NCBI RefSeq assembly: GCF_030272615.1
Contig: NW_026729176.1
Location: 62,501 to 92,500, forward strand
DNA from: Cryptomeria japonica
Lineage: Eukaryota; Streptophyta; Pinopsida; Cupressales; Cupressaceae
Length of the DNA stretch: 30,000 bases
Direction of reading: 5' to 3'
The notes below the pieces were generated by a model. The model saw only the letters and a list, made by a program, of their open reading frames with translations, was not told where the DNA came from and searched no databases. This document shows, piece after piece, positions 1-8,660 of the stretch (position 1 is its first letter; each line of letters begins with the position of its first letter). The position numbers were made by a program, and so were the translations under genes.

Positions 1-3000
1 ACAGATAGTTCCAAGGCGGCCGAGGAGCCTCACCGCATATCAATCGGGGTGCGAGGCGAGGGATGGGGCGGGAAGGCCCCAACGGCTAGACGGAAGAGGC
101 TTCAGGGCCACCTCGGAATGGTCCAAGCATCGGACGCGCTTGGGGCGACTGCCAGTGCCAACCCCTTATCCCGCGATGCGTCCGATACACAGATGGTTCC
201 AAGGCGGCCGAGGAGCCTCACCGCATAGCAATCGGGGGTGCGAGGCGAGGGATGGGGCGGGAAGGCCCCAACGGCTAGACGGAAGAGGCTTCAGGGCCGC
301 CTAGGAATGGTCCAAGCATCGGACACGCTTGGGGCGACTACCAGTGACAGCCCCCTATCCCGCGATGCGTCCGATACGAAGATGGTTCCAAGGCGGCCGA
401 GGAGCCTCACCGCATAGCAATCGGGGTGCGAGGTGGGGGATGCGGCGAGATGGCCCCAACGGCTAGACGGAAGAGGCCACAGGGCCGCGTCGGAATAGTC
501 CAAGCATCGGACGCGCTTGGGGCGACTACCAGTGACAACCCCTTATCCCGCGATGCGTCCGATACGAAGATAGTTCCAAGGCGGCCGAGGAGCCTCACCG
601 CATAGCAATCGGGGTGCGAGGTGGGGGATGCGGCGAGATGGCCCCAACGGCTAGACGGAAGAGGCTGCAGGGCCGCCTCGGAATAGTCCAAGCATCGGAC
701 GCGCTTGGGGCCACTACCAGTGACAACCCCTTATCCCGCGATGCGTCCGATACGAAGATAGTTCCAAGGCGGCCGAAGAGCCTCACCGCATAGCAATCGG
801 GGTGCGAGGTGGGGGATGCGGCGAGATGGCCCCAACGGCTAGACGGAAGAGGCCACAGGGCCGCCTCGGAATAGTCCAAGCATCGGACGCGCTTGGGGCG
901 ACTACCAGTGACAACCCCTTATCCCGCGATGCGTCCGATACGAAGATAGTTCCCAGGCGGCCGAGGAGCCTCACCGCATAGCAATCGGGGTGCGAGGCGA
1001 GGGATGCGGCGAGATGGCCCCAAAGGCTAGACGGAAGAGGCTGCAGGGCTGCCTCGGAATAGTCCAAGCATCGGACGCGCTTGGGGCGACTACCACTGCC
1101 AACCCCTTATCCCGCGATGCGTCCGATACACAGATAGTTCCGAGGCGGCCGAGGAGGTGGGGGATGCAGCGAGATGGCCCCAACGGCTAGACGGAAGAGG
1201 CTGCAGGGCCGCCTCGGAATAGTCCAAGCATCGGACGCGCTTGGGGCGACTACCAGTGACAACCCCTTATCCCGCGATGCGTCCGATACACAGATAGTTC
1301 CGAGGCGGCCAAGGAGCCTCACCGCATAGCAATCGTGGTGCGAGGTGGGGGATGCGGCGAGATGGCCCCAACGGCTAGACGGAAGAGGCTGCAGGGCCGC
1401 CTCGGAATGGTCCAAGCATCGGATGCGCTTGGGGCGACTACCACTGCCAACCCCTTATCCCGCGATGCGTCCGATACACAGATAGTTCCAAGGCGGCCGA
1501 GGAGCCTCACAGCATAGCAATCAGGGTGCGAGGCGAGGGATGCGGCGAGAAAGCCCCAACGGCTAGAGGGAAGAGGCTTCAGGTCCGCCTCGGAATGGTC
1601 CAAGCATCGGACGCGCTTGGGGCGACTACCAGTGACAACCCCTTATCCCGCGACGCGTCCGATACACAGATAGTTCCAAGGCGGCCGAGGAGCCTCACCG
1701 CATAGCAATCGGGGTGCGAGGCGAGGGATGCGGCGAGAAGGACCCAACGGCTACACGGAAGAGGCTTCGGGGCCGCCTCGGAATGGTCCAAGCATCGGAC
1801 GCGCTTGGGGCGACTACCAGTGACAACCCCTTATCCCACGACGCGTCCGATACACAGATAGTTCCAAGGCGGCCGAGGAGCCTCACCGCATAGCAATCGG
1901 GGTGCGAGGCGAGGGATGCGGCGAGAACGACCCAACGGCTACACGGAAGAGGCTTCGGGGCCGCCTCGGAATGGTCCAAGCATCGGACGCGCTTGGGGCG
2001 ACTACCAGTGACAACCCCTTATCCCGCGACGCGTCCGATACACAGATAGTTCCAAGGCGGCCGAGGAGCCTCACCGCATAGCAATCGGGGTGCGAGGCGA
2101 GGGATGCGGCGAGAAGGACCCAACGGCTAGACGGAAGAGGCTTCGGGTCCGCCTCGGAATGGTCCAAGCATCGGACGCGCTTGGGGCGACTACCAGTGAC
2201 AACCCCTTATCCCGCGACGCGTCCGATACACAGATAGTTCCAAGGCGGCCGAGGAGCCTCACCGCATAGCAATCGGGGTGCGAGGCGAGGGATGCGGCGA
2301 GAAGGACCCAACGGCTAGACGGAAGAGGCTTCGGGTCCGCCTCGGAATGGTCCAAGCATCGGACGCGCTTGGGGCGACTACCAGTGACAACCCCTTATCC
2401 CGCGACGCGTCCGATACACAGATAGTTCCAAGGCGGCCGAGGAGCCTCACCGCATAGCAATCGGGGTGCGAGGCGAGGGATGCGGCGAGAAGGACCCAAC
2501 GGCTAGACGGAAGAGGCTTCGGGTCCGCCTCGGAATGGTCCAAGCATCGGACGCGCTTGGGGCGACTACCAGTGACAACCCCTTATCCCGCGACGCGTCC
2601 GATACACAGATAGTTCCGAGGCGGCCGAGGAGCCTCACCGCATAGCAATCGGGGTGCGAGGCGAAGGATGCGGCGAGAAGGACCCAACGGCTAGACGGAA
2701 GAGGCTTCGGGTCCGCCTCGGAATGGTCCAAGCATCGGACGCGCTTGGGGCGACTACCAGTGACAACCCCTTATCCCGCGACGCGTCCGATACACAGATA
2801 GTTCCAAGGCGGCCGAGGAGCCTCACCGCATAGCAATCGGGGTGCGAGGCGAGGGATGCGGCGAGAAGGACCCAACGGCTAGACGGAAGAGGCTTCAGGG
2901 CCGCCTCGGAATGGTCCAAGCATCGAACGCGCTTGGGGCGACTACCAGTGACAACCCCTTATCCCGCGACGCGTCCGATACACAGATAGTTCCGAGGCGG

Positions 3001-3780
3001 CCGAGGAGCCTCACCGCATAGCAATCGGGGTGCGAGGCGAGGGATGCGGCGAGAAGGACCCAACGGCTAGACGGAAGAGGCTTCAGGGCCGCCTCGGAAT
3101 GGTCCAAGCATCGGACGCGCTTGGGGCGACTACCAGTGACAACCCCTTATCCCGCGACGCGTCCGATACACAGATAGTTCCGAGGCGGCCGAGGAGCCTC
3201 ACCGCATAGCAATCGGGGTGCGAGGCGAGGGATGCGGCGAGAAGGACCCAACGGCTAGACGGAAGAGGCTTCAGGGCCGCCTCGGAATGGTCCAAGCATC
3301 GGACGCGCTTGGGGCGACTACCAATGACAACCCCTTATCCCGCGACGCGTCCGATACACAGATAGTTCCGAGGCGACCGAGGAGCCTCACCGCATAGCAA
3401 TCGGGGTGCGAGGCGAGGGATGCGGCGAGAAGGACCCAACGGCTAGACGGAAGAGGCTTCAGGGCCGCCTCGGAATGGTCCAAGCATCGGACGCGCTTGG
3501 GGCGACTACCAGTGACAACCCCTTATCCCGCGACGCGTCCGATACACAGATAGTTCCGAGGCGGCCGAGGAGCCTCACCGCATAGCAATCGGGGTGCGAG
3601 GCGAGGGATGCGGCGAGAAGGACCCAACGGCTAGACGGAAGAGGCTTCAGGGCCGCCTCGGAATGGTCCAAGCATCGGACGCGCTTTGGGCGACTACCGT
3701 TGCCAACCCCTTATCCCGCGATGCGTCTGATACACAGATAGTTCCGAGGCGGCCGAGGAGCCTCACCGCATAGCAATCGG
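1..3780. repeat. 188-bp tandem repeat array (about 20 copies)
   Basis: A 188-bp unit repeats head to tail. The anchor CATAGCAATC recurs at 224, 413, 601, 789, 977, 1325, 1513, 1701 and then every 188 bp to 3769, with a variant CATATCAATC at 36. One unit near 1156 lacks 28 bp including the anchor, which explains the 348-bp step from 977 to 1325; the 224-413 step is 189 because of one extra G. Copies fall into local subfamilies. 188 is not a multiple of three and the short open frames are the same peptide repeated, so the array is non-coding. If the minus-strand promoters at 4144 and beyond are real, the array lies downstream of them and may be part of a long 5' external transcribed spacer. It could equally be untranscribed spacer, with the gene promoter farther left. 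Confidence 0.95.
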
Positions 3781-4026
3781 GTTGCGAGGCAGATTATTGG
3801 GAAGGGAACCCCCTGGGATGCGGCTCAAGCAGTGCCCAAAGGGACTGGAATGCGGAATCACATCGAGAGACCCAAATGCTATACGAGGGCTCAAATCGAA
3901 TTATCGATTTGGCCACGACATGGACGCATCGGAACGACTACCTTTGCCGAACCACTCGCAATTGCATCCATACCGAAACCAATAGACATTTCCGTTAGAG
4001 CCCTCGCATAGCATTCGGGAATCTCG

Positions 4027-4120
4027 CATGCCCCTCTAAATCGACCAATGCTGGCGCTCAATGAAAATCCGAGCGCTACCACCGTTCGAGCGCCAGCATT
4101 GGTCGAGTTAGAGGGGCACG
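4027..4120 (-). other. Near-perfect stem-loop downstream of promoter copy 1
   Basis: Arms 4031-4059 and 4088-4116 are complementary at 28 of 29 positions, and can be extended to 4027 and 4120 with 31 of 33. The loop is 28 bases (4060-4087) and contains ATCCGAGCGCT. It lies about 30-120 bases downstream of the predicted minus-strand start at 4149, so it would be in the first part of the transcript. Related, weaker stem-loops occupy the same place next to the promoter cores at 4640 and 5081. Confidence 0.85.
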
Positions 4121-4143
4121 GGGGAGAATGCTCCAGTCAACAC

Positions 4144-4172
4144 CTCCCCTATATAAGTTATTTGTCCGATTC
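4144..4172 (-). promoter_or_regulatory. Pol I-like promoter core, copy 1
   Basis: On the + strand the core is CTCCCCTATATAAG followed by TTATTTGTCCGATTC. On the minus strand it reads CTTATATAGGGGAGG, matching the plant Pol I initiator pattern TATATA(A/G)GGGG. The predicted start is the G complementary to 4149. This is the copy nearest the left end and so the best candidate for the gene-proximal promoter if 18S lies to the left. Function is inferred from motif and repetition only. Confidence 0.6.
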
Positions 4173-4514
4173 TCGCACAACCGTAGTCTGCCTCGTCGAA
4201 TCAAACAACGGTCCCAGATTCCGACTTCCGTTCCGTAGAGACCCAAAAGCTAGATGGAGGCTCGCAAGAAAGAGAGTCGGCGCATAGCAATCGGGTTTCT
4301 CGAACGTTTAGGGACCGAGCTCACTTGCGGATAGGGCAAAATCCGCCAAGCAACCCAAAAGCTAGACGGGGGCTCGAATCGAATCGCCTAGGCGGCCACA
4401 ACAACGACGTGTTGGATCGACTACCAGTGCCAAACCATTCAGCAAGACTAGTCTGTGTCGAGGCCGGATAGAGATTCTCAGAGAGCGCCCGCATAGCATT
4501 TAGGAGACCTGCCG

Positions 4515-4608
4515 CGTCCCTCACACTCGACAAATGGTGGTGCACGTTTATAAATCCGAGCGATCCCAACCCTTTCAAGCACCAACATCGGTCGAGATAG
4601 AGGGGCAC
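4515..4608 (-). other. Imperfect stem-loop downstream of promoter copy 2
   Basis: Arms about 4515-4543 and 4579-4608 are imperfectly complementary. The arm tips GTGGTGC / GCACCAAC pair well and the middle carries mismatches. The loop holds ATCCGAGCG, as in the first stem-loop. Its position relative to the TATATA core at 4640 matches copy 1. Confidence 0.6.
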
Positions 4609-4633
4609 GGAGGGGGCTGCGTGAGACAACACA

Positions 4634-4662
4634 GTCCCCTATATAAGTTATTTGTCCGATTC
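4634..4662 (-). promoter_or_regulatory. Pol I-like promoter core, copy 2
   Basis: GTCCCCTATATAAG then TTATTTGTCCGATTC. The minus strand reads TATATAGGGGAC, so the initiator Gs are kept while the base after CCCC differs from the other copies. Predicted minus-strand start is at 4639. Confidence 0.55.
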
Positions 4663-4954
4663 TCACACATCCGAAGAATGGTCATCAAATCGGACAACAG
4701 CCCAAACTTCCGACTTCCGTCCCAGAAAGCCCAAGAGCTATCTAAAACGTTCATGGCCGGAACTCGATCGCGGCTATACCAGTCCGCCAAGCAACCCAAA
4801 AGCTAGACTGGAGCTCTAGTCGAATCACCTCTGTGGCCATTGCAAGGACGTGTTGGAGCGACTACCATTGCCGAACCATTCCGCAGGTCGAGTCCATACC
4901 AAGGCCGCATAGAGATTCACGATGAGCTCCTGCATAGCAATCAGGAGACTTGCC

Positions 4955-5048
4955 GTGTCCATCACAATCGATAAATCCTGGTGCAAGATTTTTGCATCCG
5001 AGCGCTCCAACCAGTCGAGCACCAGCATCAATCGACATAAACGGGCAC
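4955..5048 (-). other. Imperfect stem-loop downstream of promoter copy 3
   Basis: Arms 4955-4984 and 5019-5048 pair imperfectly (GGTGC / GCACC at the loop end, GTG / CAC at the base). The loop again contains ATCCGAGCGCT. Same placement relative to the core at 5081 as in copies 1 and 2. Confidence 0.55.
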
Positions 5049-5074
5049 GGGGGGAGGATGCTCGAGAACACTAC

Positions 5075-5103
5075 CTCCCCTATATAAGTTATTTGTCCGA
5101 TTC
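5075..5103 (-). promoter_or_regulatory. Pol I-like promoter core, copy 3
   Basis: CTCCCCTATATAAG then TTATTTGTCCGATTC. Predicted minus-strand start at 5080. Just downstream, GGGGAGG (5051-5057) can pair with CCTCCCC (5074-5080). Confidence 0.57.
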
Positions 5104-5199
5104 TCAAGCAGCCGAAGTCTGGTCATCGAATCGGGTCAAAGACCACAACTTCCGACTTTACCCACAATGCAAGTCATCGAATCGAACATCGGCCCCCGA

Positions 5200-5560
5200 G
5201 TCGGACTCCATGCGTATGTCAGGTCATCGGACCCAAATTCCGCCTTCCTGCGCATGGCGGGCCATCAATATCAACTCGGTCATCGGACCCAAACTCCGCC
5301 TTTTTGCGTATGGCACGCCTTCAAATCGGTCATCGGACCCAAATTCCGCCTTCCTGTGCATGGCGGGCCATCAACATCAACTCGGTCATCGGACCCAAAT
5401 TCCGCCTTTCTGCGCATGGCACGCCATCAACTCGGTCATCGGACCCAAATTCCGCCTTCCTGCGCATGGCAGGTCATCGGACACAAATTCAGACCTCGCC
5501 AATATGCCTACGTATCGAATCGGTCATCGGACCCAACTTCCGACTTCATCCATACTGTAG
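5200..5560. repeat. 50-56 bp tandem repeats with CATCGGACCCAAA core
   Basis: The phrase CATCGGACCCAAA(T/C)TCCG and near variants start at 5225, 5281, 5331, 5387, 5437, 5475 and 5525, giving steps of 56, 50, 56, 50, 38 and 50 bp. The last copy merges into the first 311-bp unit. Three overlapping frames are open because the repeat is stop-poor; none looks like a gene. Confidence 0.88.
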
Positions 5561-5619
5561 GGTCTTTGAGGTTGGCGCGGTGCGCTCAACCCAGGGAGTC
5601 GACCCATCGAAGCATACAC

Positions 5620-5648
5620 CTCCCCTATATAAGCTATTTGTCCGATTC
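5620..5648 (-). promoter_or_regulatory. Pol I-like promoter core, copy 4
   Basis: CTCCCCTATATAAG then CTATTTGTCCGATTC, in the first 311-bp unit. Minus strand reads TATATAGGGGAGG; predicted start at 5625. Likely a spacer promoter duplicate. Confidence 0.55.
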
Positions 5649-5930
5649 CCACACCTGTGTAGTTTGCACCTCTGACCAGGACATCGACCCCAACTTCCGA
5701 ACTCGACTGCAACGACGGCACCAGCGCCTTGGTGCGCACCTTGCGACGCACAGTCCCAACATTCGCCTTCCTGCACATGGCAGGTCATCGGACCCAAATT
5801 CCGACCTCGCGAGTATGCCTACATATCGAATCGGTCATCGGACCCAACTTCCGACTTCATCCATACCGTAGGGTCTTTGAGGTTGGCGCGGTGCGCTCAA
5901 CCCGGGGAGTCGACCCAACGAAGCATACAC

Positions 5931-5959
5931 CTCCCCTATATAAGCTATTTGTCCGATTC
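5931..5959 (-). promoter_or_regulatory. Pol I-like promoter core, copy 5
   Basis: Same core as copy 4, 311 bp to the right. Predicted minus-strand start at 5936. Confidence 0.55.
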
Positions 5960-6241
5960 CCACACCTGTGTAGTTTGCACCTCCGATCAAGACATCGACC
6001 CCAACTTCCGAACTCGCCTCCAACGACCGAACCAGCGCCTTGGTGCGCACCTTGCAACGCACAGTGCCAACATTCGCCTTCCTGCACGTGGCAGGTCATC
6101 GGACCCAAATTCCGACCTCGCGAGTATGCCTACATATCGAATCGGTCATCGGACCCAACTTCCGACTTCATCCATACCGTAGGGTCTTTGAGGTTGGCGC
6201 GGTGCGCTCAACCCGGGGAGTCGACCCAACGAAGCATACAC

Positions 6242-6270
6242 CTCCCCTATATAAGCTATTTGTCCGATTC
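6242..6270 (-). promoter_or_regulatory. Pol I-like promoter core, copy 6
   Basis: Same core as copy 4, third 311-bp unit. Predicted minus-strand start at 6247. Confidence 0.55.
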
Positions 6271-6552
6271 CCACACCTGTGTAGCTTGCACCTCCGATCA
6301 GGACATCGACCCCAACTTCCGAACTCGACTAAAAAGACCGCACCAGCGCCTTGGTGTGCACCTTGCAACGCACAGTGTCAACATTCGCCTTCCTGCACAT
6401 GGCAGGTCATCGGACCCAAATTCCGACCTCATGAGCATACCTACTAATCGAATCGGTCATCGGACCCAACTTCCGACTTCATCCATACCGTAGGGTCTTT
6501 GAGGTTGGCGCGGTGCGCTCAACCTGGGGAGTCGACCCATCGAAGCATACAC

Positions 6553-6581
6553 CTCCCCTATATAAGCTATTTGTCCGATTC
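6553..6581 (-). promoter_or_regulatory. Pol I-like promoter core, copy 7
   Basis: Same core as copy 4, fourth 311-bp unit. Predicted minus-strand start at 6558. The 52-bp array lies just upstream of it in the minus direction. Confidence 0.55.
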
Positions 6582-6671
6582 CGACACCTGTGTAGTTTGC
6601 ACCTCCGCTCAGGACATCGACCCCAACTTCCGAACTCGCCTGCAACGACCGAACCAGCGCCTTGGTGCGCA

Positions 6672-7400
6672 CCAAAAGTGCGCACTTTTGGAGGGCACTT
6701 TTGTGCGCTCCAAAGGTGCGCACTTTTGGAGGGCACTTTTCTGCGCTCCAAAGGTGCGCACTTTTGGAGGGCACTTTTTGGAGGGCACTTTTCTGCGCTC
6801 CAAAGGTGCGCACTTTTGGAGGGCACTTTTTGGAGGGCACTTTTCTGCGCTCCAAAGGTGCGCACTTTTGGAGGGCACTTTTTGGAGGGCACTTTTCTGC
6901 GCTCCAAAGGTGCGCACTTTTGGAGGGCACTTTTTGGAGGGCACTTTTCTGCGCTCCAAAGGTGCGCACTTTTGGAGGGCACTTTTTGGAGGGCACTTTT
7001 CTGCGCTCCAAAGGTGCGCACTTTTGGAGGGCACTTTTTGGAGGGCACTTTTCTGCGCTCCAAAGGTGCGCACTTTTGGAGGGCACTTTTTGGAGGGCAC
7101 TTTTCTGCGCTCCAAAGGTGCGCACTTTTGGAGGGCACTTTTTGGAGGGCACTTTTCTGCGCTCCAAAGGTGCGCACTTTTGGAGGGCACTTTTTGGAGG
7201 GCACTTTTCTGCGCTCCAAAGGTGCGCACTTTTGGAGGGCACTTTTTGGAGGGCACTTTTCTGCGCTCCAAAGGTGCGCACTTTTGGAGGGCACTTTTTG
7301 GAGGGCACTTTTCTGCGCTCCAAAGGTGCGCACTTTTGGAGGGCACTTTTGTGCACTCCAAAGGTGCGCACTTTTGGAGGGCACTTTTCCTGTGCTCCAA
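6672..7400. repeat. 52-bp tandem array between promoter cores 7 and 8
   Basis: TGCGCTCC recurs at 6742, 6794 and every 52 bp to 7314 (11 exact periods), flanked by 38-bp versions (6704-6742 and 7314-7352). The 52-bp unit contains GGAGGGCACTTTT twice; the 38-bp form contains it once. The leftmost edge has the palindrome AAAAGTGCGCACTTTT. The copies look virtually identical. Since 52 is not a multiple of three and stops are absent, long open frames arise in five frames over this stretch and are not genes. Confidence 0.96.
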
Positions 7401-7539
7401 AGGTGCACACCTAGGTGAGCACCTTCGACCACACCTTGTAGCACACCAAACTCTGACTTTCGACTTCATCCGCAATGCAGGGTCTTTGAGGTTGGCGCAA
7501 TGCGCACAACCAGGGGAGTCGACCCATCAAACCCAACAC

Positions 7540-7568
7540 CTCCCCTATATAAGCTATTTGTCTGATTC
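7540..7568 (-). promoter_or_regulatory. Pol I-like promoter core, copy 8
   Basis: CTCCCCTATATAAG then CTATTTGTCTGATTC. Predicted minus-strand start at 7545. AGGGGAG (7512-7518) can pair with CTCCCCT (7540-7546). Confidence 0.55.
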
Positions 7569-7696
7569 TCATACATGCGTAGCCTGCAGGAGCAATTAGG
7601 ACATCGACCCCAACTTTCGGCTTCTAAACGAAAACAAGGTCTTTGAGGTTGGTGTAATGCGAACAACTAGGGGAGTCAACCCATCAAACCCAACAC

Positions 7697-7725
7697 CTCC
7701 CCTATATAAGCTATTTGTCTGATTC
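7697..7725 (-). promoter_or_regulatory. Pol I-like promoter core, copy 9
   Basis: Same core as copy 8, 157 bp to the right. Predicted minus-strand start at 7702. Confidence 0.55.
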
Positions 7726-7853
7726 TCATACATGTGTAGTCTACAGGAGCAATTAGGACATCGACCCCAACTTTTGACTTCTTAACGAAAACAAGGTCTT
7801 TGAGGTTGACGTAATGCGCACAACCAGGGGAGTCGACCCATCAAACCCAACAC

Positions 7854-7882
7854 CTCCCCTATATAAGCTATTTGTCCGATTC
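7854..7882 (-). promoter_or_regulatory. Pol I-like promoter core, copy 10
   Basis: Same core, with TTTGTCCGATTC. Predicted minus-strand start at 7859. Confidence 0.55.
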
Positions 7883-8010
7883 TCATACATGTGTAGCCTG
7901 CAGGAGCCATTAGGACATTGACCCCAACTTTTGACTTCTTAACGAAAACAAGGTCTTTGAGGTTGGCGTAATGCGCACAACCAAGGGAGTTGACCCATCA
8001 AACCCAACAC

Positions 8011-8039
8011 CTCCCCTATATAAGCTATTTGTCTGATTC
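8011..8039 (-). promoter_or_regulatory. Pol I-like promoter core, copy 11
   Basis: Same core as copy 8. Predicted minus-strand start at 8016. Confidence 0.55.
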
Positions 8040-8230
8040 TCATACATGTGTAGCCTGCAACAACGATTAGGACATCCACCCCAACTTCTGAATTCGTCTG
8101 CGTTGACCGCACCAAAGGTGCACGCCTTGGTGCTCACCAAAATCCGACTTCCGACTTCTTCTGCTATGCGGGGTCTTTGAGGTTGGCGCAGTGCGCACAA
8201 CCAGGGGAGTCAACCCACCGAATGCAACAC

Positions 8231-8259
8231 CTCCCCTATATAAGCTATTTGTCTGATTC
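8231..8259 (-). promoter_or_regulatory. Pol I-like promoter core, copy 12
   Basis: Same core as copy 8, after the 220-bp step. Predicted minus-strand start at 8236. Confidence 0.55.
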
Positions 8260-8387
8260 TCATACATGCGTAGACTGCAGCAATGATTAGGACATCCACC
8301 CCAACTTTTGACTTCTTAAACAAGACAGGGTCTTTGAAGTTGGTGCAGTGCACACAACCAGGGGAGTCGACCCATCAAACGCAACAC

Positions 8388-8417
8388 CTCCCCTATATAA
8401 AGCTATTTGTCCGATTC
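8388..8417 (-). promoter_or_regulatory. Pol I-like promoter core, copy 13 (one-base insertion)
   Basis: Core with an extra A: TATATAAAGC instead of TATATAAGC. On the minus strand the TATATAGGGG initiator is intact, so the insertion is upstream of it. Predicted start at 8393. It is the copy farthest from the left end. Confidence 0.5.
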
Positions 8418-8483
8418 TCATACGTGTAGTCTGCAGCAGCGATTAGGACATCGACCCCAACTTCCGAATTCGTTTGCATTGAC

Positions 8484-8660
8484 CGCACCAAAGGTGCACG
8501 CCTTGGTGTGCACCCTGGAGTGCACTTTGGTGCTCACCTCGGTGCACACTTTGGTGTGCACCTCGGTGTGCACCAAAGGTGCGCACCTTGGAGCGCACCA
8601 AAGGTGTACACTTTGGAGCGCACCACATAGGGTCTTTGAGAGGTTGGCGCAGTGCGCACA
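8484..8660. repeat. GGTGNNCACC short palindrome cluster
   Basis: About 175 bp made of short units of the type GGTG(C/T)NCACC and TTTGGTGTGCACC, for example ACCTCGGTGTGCACC. Many are perfect or near 10-bp palindromes. No gene is seen. The same decamer family (GGTGCGCACC) is a building block of the GC-rich repeats from 11761 on. Confidence 0.8.

Larger units (their letters stand above)
3781..5170. repeat. Three diverged 440-490 bp promoter-bearing repeat units
   Basis: Three loosely similar units follow the 188-bp array. Shared landmarks are ACCCAAA(A/T)GCTA (about 3870, 4353, 4794), CGACTACC(A/T)TTGCC-like DNA, CATAGCA(T/A)T, an imperfect inverted repeat and a TATATAAG core (4150, 4640, 5081). 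Spacing between cores is 490 and 441 bp. The order of landmarks (ACCCAA..GCTAGA, then CGACTACCAGTG, then CATAGCA) is also the order in the 188-bp repeat, so the two families look related. No gene is seen here; open frames are short and overlap on both strands. Confidence 0.75.
5525..6675. repeat. 311-bp tandem repeats carrying promoter cores
   Basis: TATATAAG cores at 5626, 5937, 6248 and 6559 are exactly 311 bp apart, and CATCGGACCCAAC recurs at 5525, 5836, 6147 and 6458 with the same step. There are about 3.7 copies. The fourth is interrupted after GCCTTGGTGCGCACC by the 52-bp array. Each unit also carries GGGTCTTTGAGGTTGGCGC, which reappears in the 157-bp repeats, so the two families share ancestry. 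Confidence 0.93.
7460..8484. repeat. 157-bp tandem repeats carrying promoter cores
   Basis: Cores at 7546, 7703, 7860 and 8017 are 157 bp apart. The next step is 220 bp (8237), because that unit carries extra GGTGCACGCCTTGGTG-type DNA, and the last is 157 again (8394). Each unit has GGTCTTTGAGGTTG, an AGGGGAGTCGACCCATC block, the core, and then ACATCGACCCCAACTT. Appears to be a shortened relative of the 311-bp unit. Confidence 0.92.

Noticed and set aside
291-3671. Repeated 70-94 codon minus-strand frames in the 188-bp array
   Set aside because: Same peptide repeated per monomer with overlapping ends and no start or stop context. A property of the satellite-like repeat.
6672-7400. CRISPR-like array
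   Set aside because: Repeats are contiguous with no variable spacers, and the 5S genes show a plant nuclear source.
6457-7599. Open frames of 250-366 codons over the 52-bp array
   Set aside because: Translation of a stop-free tandem repeat of period 52, open in at least three + frames and three minus frames at once.
4144-8417. Plus-strand TATATAAG as a Pol II TATA box
   Set aside because: It does read as a TATA box to the right, but no gene follows any of the 13 copies, and the minus-strand reading fits the Pol I initiator better. Not fully excluded.
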